Part shown: positions 34,356 to 43,249 of the stretch, piece after piece
Position numbering within the stretch: position 1 is the stretch's first letter
How the letters are laid out: the number at the start of each line of letters is the position of its first letter
Assembly: GCA_942492115.1 (NCBI GenBank)
Contig: CALODL010000035.1
Coordinates: 62,001 to 126,000 of the forward strand
DNA from: CALODL01 sp942492115
GTDB lineage: Bacteria; Planctomycetota; Phycisphaerae; UBA1845; CAIVHJ01
Length of the DNA: 64,000 nucleotides
Reading direction: 5' to 3'
Position numbers and translations under genes: made by a program
Notes under the pieces: model-generated
What the model saw: the letters and a program-made list of their open reading frames with translations, nothing else
Database searches by the model: none
What the model was told of the DNA's origin: nothing

Positions 34356-36275
34356 TCATGATACGACCGTCAGGCTGACCAGGCTGTGTTCATCGGCCAG
34401 ATCGGGAGCGGCATGGCCGTTGCTGTGCAGGTCGGCGGTGGTCAATTGCACCAGCGGCAGCTCCGACGGCTCCTTTTCGATGGCCCAGTAGACTTCCTCG
34501 CGCGTGTGGACGTCGACCATCGGTACACGGGCCGAGATCAGGCCTTCATACCGCTCGATCGGTCCATTCTTGAGTTTGCGCGACCACTTCCACAACTTGG
34601 GAGCCGTCATGACCAGGCCGATCTGTCCGATGATCTGAAACAGCAGCCGTTTGGCCGACAGAGGCGTCTTGCGCCAGTTCTTGATGATTCGCAGAGTGTT
34701 GATCGGATTGTAGAATGCCGCGTAGCCGCGCACGACTTCCATCTGGCGCTTCCAGGGTTCGTCGCTCTTGGATGCCACGACGTGGTTACCGTCGAGAAAG
34801 GCCTGCGGAATGTGATCGCCGGCCACGGCGCTGTACAGGATGCCCGATTTGGCCATATCTTCGAATACGCGCGTTCCGACTGCCGGGCACAGGTATGTGC
34901 ACTGGTAAGACACTGCACCGTTCTCGAAGAGATACTTGGCCTGATTGACCAGGCCGGACAGGTCGCCTTTGGCCGAGGTCACGGGTTGGTCATCGCTGTG
35001 AATCATCATGGCCATCGGCTCGATGCCGATTTCGTGCATCTGCCGGAAAATGTCCGCGGTCTTGCCTTCGGTCTGGCCTTTGTTGACCAGCTCTGCGGTA
35101 ATGTCCTCGATGCCGAACCAGATCGCGCTCATCCCGGCCTTCTTGCACAACGGCAGGATGTCCATGTTCTTGAACACGTCGAACTCGGTGGCCTCGGTAT
35201 AGAAACGGACACGCTCGCCGAGCGGCGTGCCATCGGACAATTTCTTGTCGGCCATCGCGGTCATGAGGTCGACGACGGTCTGCCGCGTGTTGAAGAAATT
35301 GTCATCAGTGCTGAAGAATTCAATAATGCCGAAATTCTCGTGGATGTGGGCGATCTCGTCAGCCAGGCGCTGGGGGCTCTTGTAGCGCCATGTGCGTTGA
35401 TTGGCCGCAGGGATCGGGCAGTAGTTGCAATTGAATTTGCATCCGTGCGTCGAGATGACCGAGCTGATCAACGAAATCTTGCCGACCTTGTTGGGCGGGA
35501 CCGGCTTCGCCGAGAGCGTCTCGCGGCGGTGCGGTGGCTCGAGCATCCGGTAACCTGCGTCGGGCATCGGGACTTCGTCAAGATCCTGCAGGAGCTGCTG
35601 GACCCCCGTATTGAGTGCGCAGGGGCGGTCTGCAGGTGCGTTGGGTGCCGAATATACCAGCCCGGCGACGCGCTGCAGTTCGCCATTCTGGCGCACCATC
35701 TCGAAGGCCTGGAGCGCAGAGGTGTCTGGGGTATGGCGATGTTTCGCCAGCGTTTCGATCAATTGCAACAGGATGTAGGCTTCGCCCGTGACGACGGCGT
35801 CTGCGCCGATGCCCGGCTGGGGTCCCAGCTCGAGATAGTCCGTGGGTTCGTAGATGGCTTTGGGGCCGCCGGCCAGGATCAGAGGGCGCTGGGCGCCCAT
35901 CGTATGTGCATCGCGGATGAGGTCGTACGACGGTTCAGCGTGAACCTGCATGGCCGAGACCATGAGGATGTCCAGCGGCCGCCCATCGATCAGGGCTTTG
36001 CCGGGTTTGAAGTTGGGTGTCCACTGTTGCAGGATGACGCGCTGGTGCTTGAAACCGCAACGGTTGAGCACGTCCGCCAACGTGCGGACGGAGCAGGGCG
36101 CCATCCGCTTGTCAGCGTACCAGTAGGGCAGCATCCGTGTTCGAAAATCGAATGCGTAGACGATACCAATGCGCAGATCATGCAGGTCGGTACGCTCTGC
36201 AAGCGCATTCATGGCTCGGGTGAATTCACCGTCTGGTAGATATACGTCCTGGCCCTTGCGGCGGGGCAGTTCCAT
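34356..36275 (-). CDS. B12-binding radical SAM protein
   Basis: A 639-residue enzyme. The N-terminal part (about 30-200) is a cobalamin-binding Rossmann-like domain ('DILMVSAMQVH', 'PLILAGGPKA', 'DAVVTGEAYILL'). The radical SAM core follows with the 4Fe-4S motif C-x3-C-x2-C in 'THGCKFNCNYC' at about 285. A C-terminal domain of about 150 residues is basic and hydrophobic ('LLFQIIGQIGLVMTAPKLWKW'). This layout is shared with methylases of lipids and peptides, including hopanoid methylases, but no substrate can be assigned. AGGA precedes the ATG. It leads the pair with the TVP38-type gene. Confidence 0.9.
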   Translation of the reverse strand: MELPRRKGQDVYLPDGEFTRAMNALAERTDLHDLRIGIVYAFDFRTRMLPYWYADKRMAPCSVRTLADVLNRCGFKHQRVILQQWTPNFKPGKALIDGRPLDILMVSAMQVHAEPSYDLIRDAHTMGAQRPLILAGGPKAIYEPTDYLELGPQPGIGADAVVTGEAYILLQLIETLAKHRHTPDTSALQAFEMVRQNGELQRVAGLVYSAPNAPADRPCALNTGVQQLLQDLDEVPMPDAGYRMLEPPHRRETLSAKPVPPNKVGKISLISSVISTHGCKFNCNYCPIPAANQRTWRYKSPQRLADEIAHIHENFGIIEFFSTDDNFFNTRQTVVDLMTAMADKKLSDGTPLGERVRFYTEATEFDVFKNMDILPLCKKAGMSAIWFGIEDITAELVNKGQTEGKTADIFRQMHEIGIEPMAMMIHSDDQPVTSAKGDLSGLVNQAKYLFENGAVSYQCTYLCPAVGTRVFEDMAKSGILYSAVAGDHIPQAFLDGNHVVASKSDEPWKRQMEVVRGYAAFYNPINTLRIIKNWRKTPLSAKRLLFQIIGQIGLVMTAPKLWKWSRKLKNGPIERYEGLISARVPMVDVHTREEVYWAIEKEPSELPLVQLTTADLHSNGHAAPDLADEHSLVSLTVVS

Positions 36276-36436
36276 GTGCGGTCCTCATTACTCCACGGTC
36301 GTCACCGGCACGGGTTCCGTGGAGGGGTGTTAGTGGCTGAATATACTACCACAATTACGAGCCTGGAGGCTGTCCCTTATATCGGAAAACCAGGCCATTG
36401 GGGGCGTGGGAGTTTTTACGGAAGGGGCCCGCGCCA

Positions 36437-36605
36437 GGCTCCGTCTGAACTCCACCAGCTACGATCGGCTGCGACGTGCTTCTGCGTTCTCAGCCCGACA
36501 TGGTCTTCAGCGTATTGACTGATACGCCTGCGCCACTTCGGCCCGGTGGCCTCGGCAGCAAACGCCTCGCCCGATCTCGCCAAGCCGTAGTGTTCAGACA
36601 GAGCC
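36437..36605 (-). mobile_element. MITE-like dispersed element, copy B, with terminal inverted repeats
   Basis: A 169-base element with 14-bp terminal inverted repeats differing at one base (GGCTCCGTCTGAAC at 36437 and GTTCAGACAGAGCC at 36592-36605). Most of its interior matches copy A at 9615-9769 in inverted orientation. It contains no transposase. Its gene-proximal end overlaps the first base of the TAG stop of the DUF454 gene, just as copy A abuts a TAG stop in the same relative orientation. Confidence 0.75.
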
Positions 36606-37033
36606 TAGTCTCGAGCGATGCGATCCAGTCCGAATCGGAGGATGAACCATGTTCCGATACAGGCCGCGGCCACAGGCATGATGGCAATCCACCCCGCAAT
36701 GGTCGAATTGCGGGCGAGGGTGATCGTGCTGATCGTGACCATGGTCCACATCAGGATCAGGGCGATGACCTTGGCCCGAGCCGGCATCGGGCGGGACTGG
36801 TCGAGATAGGGCAGAAACGGCGCGAAGAAACGCGTCCGGATCAACCTGTGTTCGAGCCACGGGCAGCTGCGGGTGAACAGGAACGATGCCGCGATCAGAA
36901 AGACGGTGGTCGGCACGCCAGGCAGGAAGACCCCGAGCGCGCCCAGGCCGACGCAGCACACGCCTGCAGCGGCATAGATCCACCGACGGAGTCGCGAAGT
37001 CGAGGGTTGGGCATGTCCATCGGGTTGGGTCAT
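36605..37033 (-). CDS. ybaN: DUF454 (YbaN-like) inner membrane protein
   Basis: A 142-residue membrane protein. The family signature is complete: 'GLGALGVFLPGVPTTVFLIAASF' split over helix one, 'FTRSCPWLEHRLI', 'FFAPFL' and a basic segment 'MPARAKVIAL' before two further helices. YbaN has no established function. The ATG at 37033 fits the family; GTG at 37042 and TTG at 37045 are possible upstream starts. Its TAG stop lies within the border of MITE-like copy B. Confidence 0.92.
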   Translation of the reverse strand: MTQPDGHAQPSTSRLRRWIYAAAGVCCVGLGALGVFLPGVPTTVFLIAASFLFTRSCPWLEHRLIRTRFFAPFLPYLDQSRPMPARAKVIALILMWTMVTISTITLARNSTIAGWIAIMPVAAACIGTWFILRFGLDRIARD

Positions 37034-37144
37034 AACGTGCACCAATATATATGAAATGGTCCGCGCGCCCCACCCCCCTACCGATCGAGTGGAAGAGCCC
37101 GGACATCACCGTTGGCCCCCAAAGCCAGGGTTTCCGTAGGATGA

Positions 37145-38326
37145 TCAGGGCGTGGCGCTGTCCGCAGTGGGCTGCAGGCGGCGCCCCAGCACCAGGTAGA
37201 TGATCCCGCCGAGCACACAGACCCACCAGGCGGAGGTCCACAGGGTCGTGGCCCCCCAGCTGTCGAGGACATGGCCGCCCAGCGGGGCTCCAATCGCGTG
37301 GGCACTGGCATAACACATGGTGAACACCCCCATGTAGCGGGCGCGCAGATGGACCGGCGCGAGATCCGATACGATCGTCGGCATGAGCGGTGCGCACAGC
37401 ATTTCTGCTGACGTCCAGATGACGATGGTCAGGGCAATCGCTGACCAGCTCGACACGAAGGCCAGTGCGCCGAAGCCAACCCCCTGGATGAGAGCGGCGC
37501 AGAACAGGACCCGAGAGCGGTCGAAGCGGTTGGCCATTGCGGTGAACGGGATCTGCAGACAGACGATCATGACACCGTTAATGGCCATGAATCTGCCGTA
37601 TTGCGTGGGGGAGTACTGCAGTGAACGCAGCATCAGCGGCAGTGTGACCATGGCTTGAGAATAAACCACGGCCAGGATGAGCACGCCGAAACAGAACCAC
37701 CCGAAGAGAATGAACCCCCTGCGGTCGCTCGATGGCACGGTCGCATGGAGGGAGTGCGCTGAAGAGTCGCGTGCCGGCCGGGTCTCCTTGATCAGCATGA
37801 AGATGATCGCGGCGTAGGCCAGCGTCGTCAGGGCATCGACGACGAACAGCGCCTTGAATGAATACATGACCAGCCATCCGCCCAGGATAGGAGAGATGGC
37901 AAACCCGAGGTTGATGGCCAGGTACATCAGTCCGTACGCTTGTGGACGGATATCGGTCTCGACAGTATCGGCGATCATCGCCTGGGCAGCCGGGCGGTAC
38001 ATATCGGTCAACAGCGCGAACAGAAAAACGGCGGCACCCAGGATCGCAGTGCCACGCAGCTCGGCAAATACACACAGCACGGCACCGCTGCCCACCAGGC
38101 TGGCGATCATGATGATTCGCCGCCCAAGGTGATCGGCCAGCCAGCCGCCGACCAGGGCTGCCACGATCGATCCTACACCGAACAGGCCCATGGTGGTGGT
38201 GGCCTGGTGTCCCGTCATGCCGTGATGATCGGCAAGATAGAGAACGAGGAACGGCAACACCATGCTGCCGGCGCGATTGATCAACGTGCCGACGCACAGG
38301 ATGTAGACCGTCTTGGGAAGATTCAT
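37145..38326 (-). CDS. MFS transporter, multidrug-efflux (MdtH-like) type
   Basis: A 393-residue, 12-helix major facilitator. The MFS loop motif 'GGWLADHLGRRIIM' follows helix 2, and the half-repeat 'MANRFDRSRVLF' lies in the corresponding second-half loop. 'LTDMYRPAAQAMIAD' and 'GFAISPILGGWL' are typical of drug:H+ antiporters near MdtH. Substrate specificity cannot be inferred. A GTG at 38341 may instead be the start. It is divergent from the envelope operon beginning at 38575. Confidence 0.88.
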   Translation of the reverse strand: MNLPKTVYILCVGTLINRAGSMVLPFLVLYLADHHGMTGHQATTTMGLFGVGSIVAALVGGWLADHLGRRIIMIASLVGSGAVLCVFAELRGTAILGAAVFLFALLTDMYRPAAQAMIADTVETDIRPQAYGLMYLAINLGFAISPILGGWLVMYSFKALFVVDALTTLAYAAIIFMLIKETRPARDSSAHSLHATVPSSDRRGFILFGWFCFGVLILAVVYSQAMVTLPLMLRSLQYSPTQYGRFMAINGVMIVCLQIPFTAMANRFDRSRVLFCAALIQGVGFGALAFVSSWSAIALTIVIWTSAEMLCAPLMPTIVSDLAPVHLRARYMGVFTMCYASAHAIGAPLGGHVLDSWGATTLWTSAWWVCVLGGIIYLVLGRRLQPTADSATP

Positions 38327-38480
38327 GTATTGCCGGAACACGCCGCCACTGTACGTGACCCGGGCGCGGGCTCCAACTCAGGCGGCCGTGCGCCCCCGAC
38401 GGTGGTGGCCCGTTGGGCGCGATCGTGTTACCCTTCGCGAGTGTCCGTCTGGCGTTCCTGGCTTGATCAGATCAATGTGA

Positions 38481-38493
38481 CAGTTTCGATCAT
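38481..38493. promoter_or_regulatory. Small palindrome in the divergent MFS/operon spacer
   Basis: An inverted repeat TTGAT-CAG-ATCAA within the roughly 250-base divergent region upstream of both the MFS gene and the lipoprotein operon, at about 38463-38475. It could be an operator half of the kind bound by small dimeric repressors, but one short palindrome is weak evidence. Confidence 0.15.
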
Positions 38494-38574
38494 GTCCGAG
38501 CTCGTCGCAAGGCGCGCGTAACAGGCTGATGCCGAGGCTGGTTCGAGATCGCCCGGCCGAGATGGGAGCACACC

Positions 38575-39798
38575 ATGAGCCGAAGTATGTTGTTGGCTAT
38601 TATCGTATTGTGCACATCAGGAATGGCGGGCTGCCAGTTTGGTTCGAAGCTTTTGAGGACTGAGCACTCGGCTTACGCACGTGCGATCCAGCAGACGGGC
38701 ATGGAGCAACTCCTGAAGGCTCTGGTTCAACTGCGCTATGGCGAGCCTCCGGCATTCCTTCAGATCTCGAGCATCTCGGCCCAGCACGTCATAGAGAGCG
38801 ATCTTGGTGGCTCGACGAGTATCGATGCCAGCGGCGGTTCAGACTTGATCGGTGCCCGCATGGGCCTGGGTTACTCGGAGCGCCCAACCATTACGTTTAC
38901 CCAGCTCAAGGGCAAGGAGTTCGTTACCCGACTGATGACACCGATTTCGTCCGACGAGATGGGGCTGCTGACGCAGTCTGGTTGGCGCGCGGATCGGCTC
39001 TTGCGTGTGACCGTCGAGTCGATGAATGGCCTGGGAAATGCTCGTCGGGCATCGGGGCCGACGCCCTCGTTCGCGCCCGAGTACGAGTCGTTCTATGCGG
39101 CATGTGCACTGATGACCGACTTGAAGAAGGAAGGGGTCATCGAATTCGAATACGACCTGCATTCGGAGGCCATTTCGGATCCGCTTCCTGCGGCAGCGGT
39201 TACGGGTGCAGCGGCGGTCACCGCCGCCGCGTCTGATATTCGATTCCGCCAGTCGGACAACGGCCAGCACTATATTCTGACGAGGGAGCGCCCGGTTGTG
39301 ATCCTGCGCATGCCCGCGTTGGGGCAAGATGAACGCGCGGATCGCCTGCGCGAACTCTTGAGTCTGGCAGAGGCTCAAACAGATTTCGAATTCGTCAATG
39401 CGGACAAGAACCCGGTCGATCTCCAGAATGAGGACCGGCAGTATACAACTCTGGCCTTCGCCCATCGCTCGCTCTACAGCATGTTGTTCTACCTGTCGCA
39501 CAGCGTGCAGGTTCCCGCCAGGCACAAAGAAGAGGGGTTTGTGACCGTGACGCTCGACGAGCATGGGGTCGAGTTCGAGTGGAGCGAGATGATGGCGGAC
39601 ATACTGCAGGTCCATTGTACACGCCGGCAGCCAACAAACGCGTACATTGCGGTCAAGCATCGCGGGCACTGGTTCTACATTCGTGATAATGACAGGCTAT
39701 CCAAATCGACGATCATGATGATCTCGACGATCTTCAATCTGCGAGCGGGCAATCTGCCCGATCGCGAGCCGGTGTTGACACTTCCGGTGACCGGGTGA
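38575..39798 (+). CDS. Lipoprotein of unknown function, first gene of the envelope operon
   Basis: A 407-residue lipoprotein: lipobox SGMAGC (Cys20), then a mixed domain beginning 'MEQLLKALVQLRYGEPPAFLQISSI', followed by an Ala-rich linker near 205 and a C-terminal alpha/beta part with 'AYIAVKHRGHWFYIRDND'. I recall similar unnamed lipoproteins in proteobacteria ('LRYG.PP.FL') but no function. GGGAG lies upstream of the ATG. It is followed by the porin gene 24 bases later, and the four genes to 42992 look like one operon. Confidence 0.75.
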   Translation: MSRSMLLAIIVLCTSGMAGCQFGSKLLRTEHSAYARAIQQTGMEQLLKALVQLRYGEPPAFLQISSISAQHVIESDLGGSTSIDASGGSDLIGARMGLGYSERPTITFTQLKGKEFVTRLMTPISSDEMGLLTQSGWRADRLLRVTVESMNGLGNARRASGPTPSFAPEYESFYAACALMTDLKKEGVIEFEYDLHSEAISDPLPAAAVTGAAAVTAAASDIRFRQSDNGQHYILTRERPVVILRMPALGQDERADRLRELLSLAEAQTDFEFVNADKNPVDLQNEDRQYTTLAFAHRSLYSMLFYLSHSVQVPARHKEEGFVTVTLDEHGVEFEWSEMMADILQVHCTRRQPTNAYIAVKHRGHWFYIRDNDRLSKSTIMMISTIFNLRAGNLPDREPVLTLPVTG

Positions 39799-39821
39799 TC
39801 GTGTCTGTGAGGAGATGTGAC

Positions 39822-41219
39822 ATGAGGGCGCTGCTACTGATCGTCGTTCTGGTCTGGGCACCCGGGATCGCGTGGGCACAGTCGTTTCGCGACATGTCGT
39901 GGCACTTCACGCTGGACTCTCCTGTTCAGGAGGACGTCCAGGGCACGGCACCGGCGGCGGCAGATGATGCGGCGCCTGCGACAGGGGAGATGGTGTCCAT
40001 CTTGACCCTGCAGGGGTATGAGGGTGGCCTCGACTCGACGCGGTACCTGCTTGGTGATTGGGGAGGCCTGCGCAGCGATCTGGCCCGCCGGGGTATCGTG
40101 TTCGAATTCGATCTCGTGCAGACCGTGCAGGGCAATGCCCACGGCGGACACAGCACGTCCCGGGCGATCGCGTACTCGGGTTCGGTCGATTACACGGTGA
40201 TGCTGGACACGGCGCGGCTTGGGCTATGGCCGGCGGGTTTACTGCTCATCAAGGGTGAAACACAGTTCGGTCGTACGATCAACGGTCAAGCGGGCTCGAT
40301 CATGGCGGTCAATGCCGACGGGCTGTTCCCGGTGCCGGAGGATCCCGGGGCGACGACACTGACCGATGTGGTCTACACCCAGTTCCTGTCCGAGACCTTC
40401 GGGTTCGCGCTGGGTAAGATCGACTTCCGTGCCGGCGACCAGAATGTCTTCGCGCACAGCGAAAACACACAATTCATGAATCTGGCCCTGGTGGCCAATC
40501 CGGCGTTGTTGAACATGGTACCGTATTCAGCTTTGACGGCCGGCCTGTTCTATCGACCGGCCGACTGGCTGACGGTCAGTTTCACGATGCTCGATGGGTT
40601 CGGCCGTGCGGACACCGCAGGATTCGATACGGCGTTCCACTCGCCGCAGGGAACGACGTTCGTGACGGAGTGGGACTTCACGCTGATGCCGTTCGGGCTG
40701 CCGGGGCACCAGCGCTTCGGGTTGGCCTACAGCAACAAGACTTTTCTCCTGCTGACACAGAACGAGCGCATCAATCTGCCCATACTCGGGTTGTTGCGTG
40801 CTGTGCTCAATCCCAATACTTCCGATGGTGAATGGGCCTTTTATTACAACTTCGATCAATATATTTACGTTGAGGAAGACGACCCGACACAGGGCGTCGG
40901 TGTCTTCGGGCGCCTGGGCTTCAGTGATGGCGAGGTCAACCCCGTCACGGCGTTCTACAGCGTAGGTATTGGAGGTAAAGGGATCGTCCCGACGCGCGAC
41001 CATGATACGTTCGGCGTCGGTTACTACTATGTGGATGTCAGCGATGATATCCCGGATCTTCTCAACATCGGTTCTGAGCAGGGTGTCGAGATATTCTACA
41101 ACATTGAAGTGACCCCGTGGCTGCACATCACTCCGGATCTGCAGATCATCATGAACCCCGGTGGGGGCGACGAGGACGTTGCCGTGGTCTATGGTATTCG
41201 GGCGCACATGAGCCTGTGA
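39822..41219 (+). CDS. oprB: Carbohydrate-selective porin, OprB family
   Basis: A 465-residue outer-membrane beta-barrel with a signal peptide (cleavage at AWAQS). The OprB entry signature is clear: 'LLGDWGGLRSDLARRGIVFEF', and the end 'YNIEVTPWLHITPDLQIIMNPGG' is the OprB C-terminal strand pattern. Such porins admit sugars across the outer membrane. AGGAGA lies seven bases before 39822; an ATG at 39795 would overlap the upstream gene without such a site. Eleven bases separate its stop from the DUF3313 gene. Confidence 0.9.
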   Translation: MRALLLIVVLVWAPGIAWAQSFRDMSWHFTLDSPVQEDVQGTAPAAADDAAPATGEMVSILTLQGYEGGLDSTRYLLGDWGGLRSDLARRGIVFEFDLVQTVQGNAHGGHSTSRAIAYSGSVDYTVMLDTARLGLWPAGLLLIKGETQFGRTINGQAGSIMAVNADGLFPVPEDPGATTLTDVVYTQFLSETFGFALGKIDFRAGDQNVFAHSENTQFMNLALVANPALLNMVPYSALTAGLFYRPADWLTVSFTMLDGFGRADTAGFDTAFHSPQGTTFVTEWDFTLMPFGLPGHQRFGLAYSNKTFLLLTQNERINLPILGLLRAVLNPNTSDGEWAFYYNFDQYIYVEEDDPTQGVGVFGRLGFSDGEVNPVTAFYSVGIGGKGIVPTRDHDTFGVGYYYVDVSDDIPDLLNIGSEQGVEIFYNIEVTPWLHITPDLQIIMNPGGGDEDVAVVYGIRAHMSL

Positions 41220-41230
41220 GGGATATTGGT

Positions 41231-41941
41231 ATGATCGTACCTCGATCTCAATTGCTTGTGGTTATGGGTGTCCTGTTCTCGTGCGCCGGTTGCCAGGTAC
41301 AGATGCCGCGGTCGGGATTCTTGAAAGACTACTCGCATCTCGAGCCCGTGTCGCAGGACCATCGCGGCTGGGACTACATCGATCCGAGTGGTGAGGACCG
41401 CGGCCGCTTTGACATCCACATTTGGCTCTACCGTAACGAAGATGTCGATTTGAGCACCTACGACCACATCATGGTCGATGATGGTGAGGTGCTCATGGAT
41501 CGTGTTGACAAGAGAGTACGACCCGAGGAGGTGACCGCTTTCATGGCATTCTTCAAGGACTCTCTGATCGAGACGCTGGGTGACCGTTACCCAGTCGTCG
41601 AGGAGCCCGCACCCGGGGTGCTGCGCTTCCGCAGTGCGCTCACGCGCCTGGAACCTGCGTACTATTATCAAACGCCTGATCGCGACAATCATCCGCTCAA
41701 GCGCTGGGCCAACTCCCTTCCTGGCGGAGCGACCGTAGAGCTCGAGATGCTCGACGCGGTAACCGGTGAACAATTGTGTGCAATCATCATGCAGGGCAAT
41801 GGCAGCGCGTTCAACAGTATGCGCGAAGACGACGCGTGGGAAGATCCACGGCGCGGGGTCCGAAGGCTGATCGAGTTTGTTCGGATTCGGCTCGACGAGC
41901 TCCATGACGAGAAGCAAGATTCTGCAAATGCGGGATCGTGA
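41231..41941 (+). CDS. DUF3313 lipoprotein
   Basis: A 236-residue lipoprotein with a lipobox (LFSCAGC) and the DUF3313 opening 'SGFLKDYSHLEP'. Further conserved parts are 'VDLSTYDHIMVDDGEV', 'ALTRLEPA' and 'GGATVELEMLDAVTGEQLCAI'. DUF3313 proteins are lipid-anchored envelope proteins related to DUF4410/GNA1162-type folds; no activity is known. Its TGA stop overlaps the AGGAG of the next gene, so translation is probably coupled. Confidence 0.85.
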   Translation: MIVPRSQLLVVMGVLFSCAGCQVQMPRSGFLKDYSHLEPVSQDHRGWDYIDPSGEDRGRFDIHIWLYRNEDVDLSTYDHIMVDDGEVLMDRVDKRVRPEEVTAFMAFFKDSLIETLGDRYPVVEEPAPGVLRFRSALTRLEPAYYYQTPDRDNHPLKRWANSLPGGATVELEMLDAVTGEQLCAIIMQGNGSAFNSMREDDAWEDPRRGVRRLIEFVRIRLDELHDEKQDSANAGS

Positions 41942-41951
41942 GGAGACATTG

Positions 41952-42992
41952 ATGGCGTACGCGCGAACACTGCTCGTAGTGGTTATGGCCTGGGGTACCC
42001 AGGCATTCGGCCAGCCGGCTGGCGCGCCACCTCCGGGAATGGTGTGGATCCCGGGCGGTGAGTTCACGATGGGCACCGACGCGCTCGATGCGTGGCGTCC
42101 TGAGCATCCGGCGCACCGCGCTCGCGTCGACGGGTTCTGGATCGACGTCACCGAAGTGACCAACGCCCAGTTTCGCGCGTTCGTCGGGGCCACCCGCTAC
42201 GTCACGACTGCCGAGAAGGTTCCTACGCTCGAAGAGATCATGGCGCAGTTGCCGCCCGGCACACCGCCGCCGCCGAAGGACGTTCTGGTCGCCGGCTCGC
42301 TCGTGTTTACGCCTCCCGCGCACGCCGTACCACTCGATAATGTGGCGGCGTGGTGGAGTTGGACGCCTGGTGCAAGCTGGCGGACGCCGACGGGCCCGGG
42401 CAGCTCCATTGCGGGTCAGGATGACCACCCGGTCGTCCACGTTTCGTGGTTCGACGCCGCTGCCTATGCCAAGTGGGCCGGCAAGCGTCTGCCGACCGAA
42501 GCTGAGTGGGAATTCGCTGCCCGCGGTGGCCTCGATGGCAAGACGTACGTGTGGGGTGATGCGCCGCCATCGGACACCGTGCCACAGGCCAACATCTGGC
42601 AGGGCGTATTTCCCCATAAGAATACGAATCGTGACGGCTTCCTTCGTACGGCTCCCGTCAAGACCTATCCGCCCAACGGCTACGGCCTGTATGACATGGC
42701 TGGCAATGTGTGGGAGTGGTGTTCGGACTGGTATCGCCCGGACACCTACGCGGTGCAATTGGGGCAAACCCGTGGTGGTGTCGTCGCCGATCCGACCGGT
42801 CCGTCACGGAGCTTCGATCCCGCGGAGCCCTTCACGCCCAAGCGGGTGACGCGCGGTGGCTCATTCCTGTGCCACAGTTCATATTGTTCGGCCTATCGCC
42901 CGAGCGGCCGCCGGGGGACTGCTGTGGATACGGGTATGTCACACATTGGCTTCCGTTGCGTGACCTCCAGTCCGGTCCCAGGTCCGCGCTGA
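41952..42992 (+). CDS. Exported formylglycine-generating enzyme (SUMF1/FGE family)
   Basis: A 346-residue protein with a signal peptide (about 1-20) and a full FGE-sulfatase domain: 'GEFTMGTD', 'EVTNAQFRAFV', 'PVVHVSWFDAAAYAKWAGKRLPTEAEWE' in parts, 'GNVWEWCSDWY' and 'RGGSFLCHSSYCSAYR'. Both catalytic cysteines of true FGEs (Cys307 and Cys312 in C-H-x-S-Y-C) are present, unlike many SUMF1-fold binding proteins. It would oxidise a sulfatase cysteine to formylglycine with copper and O2. AGGAG lies six bases before the ATG. No sulfatase is in the window. Confidence 0.9.
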   Translation: MAYARTLLVVVMAWGTQAFGQPAGAPPPGMVWIPGGEFTMGTDALDAWRPEHPAHRARVDGFWIDVTEVTNAQFRAFVGATRYVTTAEKVPTLEEIMAQLPPGTPPPPKDVLVAGSLVFTPPAHAVPLDNVAAWWSWTPGASWRTPTGPGSSIAGQDDHPVVHVSWFDAAAYAKWAGKRLPTEAEWEFAARGGLDGKTYVWGDAPPSDTVPQANIWQGVFPHKNTNRDGFLRTAPVKTYPPNGYGLYDMAGNVWEWCSDWYRPDTYAVQLGQTRGGVVADPTGPSRSFDPAEPFTPKRVTRGGSFLCHSSYCSAYRPSGRRGTAVDTGMSHIGFRCVTSSPVPGPR

Positions 42993-43100
42993 CGTCCGCC
43001 GGTCACGCCACCTGGACTGCGTCGAACTGCATTCCCGCCGCCTGGCGGCCGATTGTCCGGTGCACACTCCGTTTTACACCCACGCCGCGCTTGTCCAGTC

Positions 43101-43129
43101 TTGTCGCGCATGTTGGAATCTTCTAAACT
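43101..43129 (+). promoter_or_regulatory. Candidate sigma-70-type promoter of the S8 protease gene
   Basis: TTGTCG (4/6) and TAAACT (4/6) are separated by exactly 17 bases, in the 257-base spacer before the protease gene. The match is modest and may be chance. Confidence 0.3.
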
Positions 43130-43249
43130 CGAATTCCGCGGGGCAAAGCAATAAATACATGAAAGTTGTGCCGGGGATGTGAGCCGGTCGGCGCCTGCCT
43201 TTCGCCACCCGATGAATCCCCACTCTCAATTTCCGGAGGAGATGTCCAT

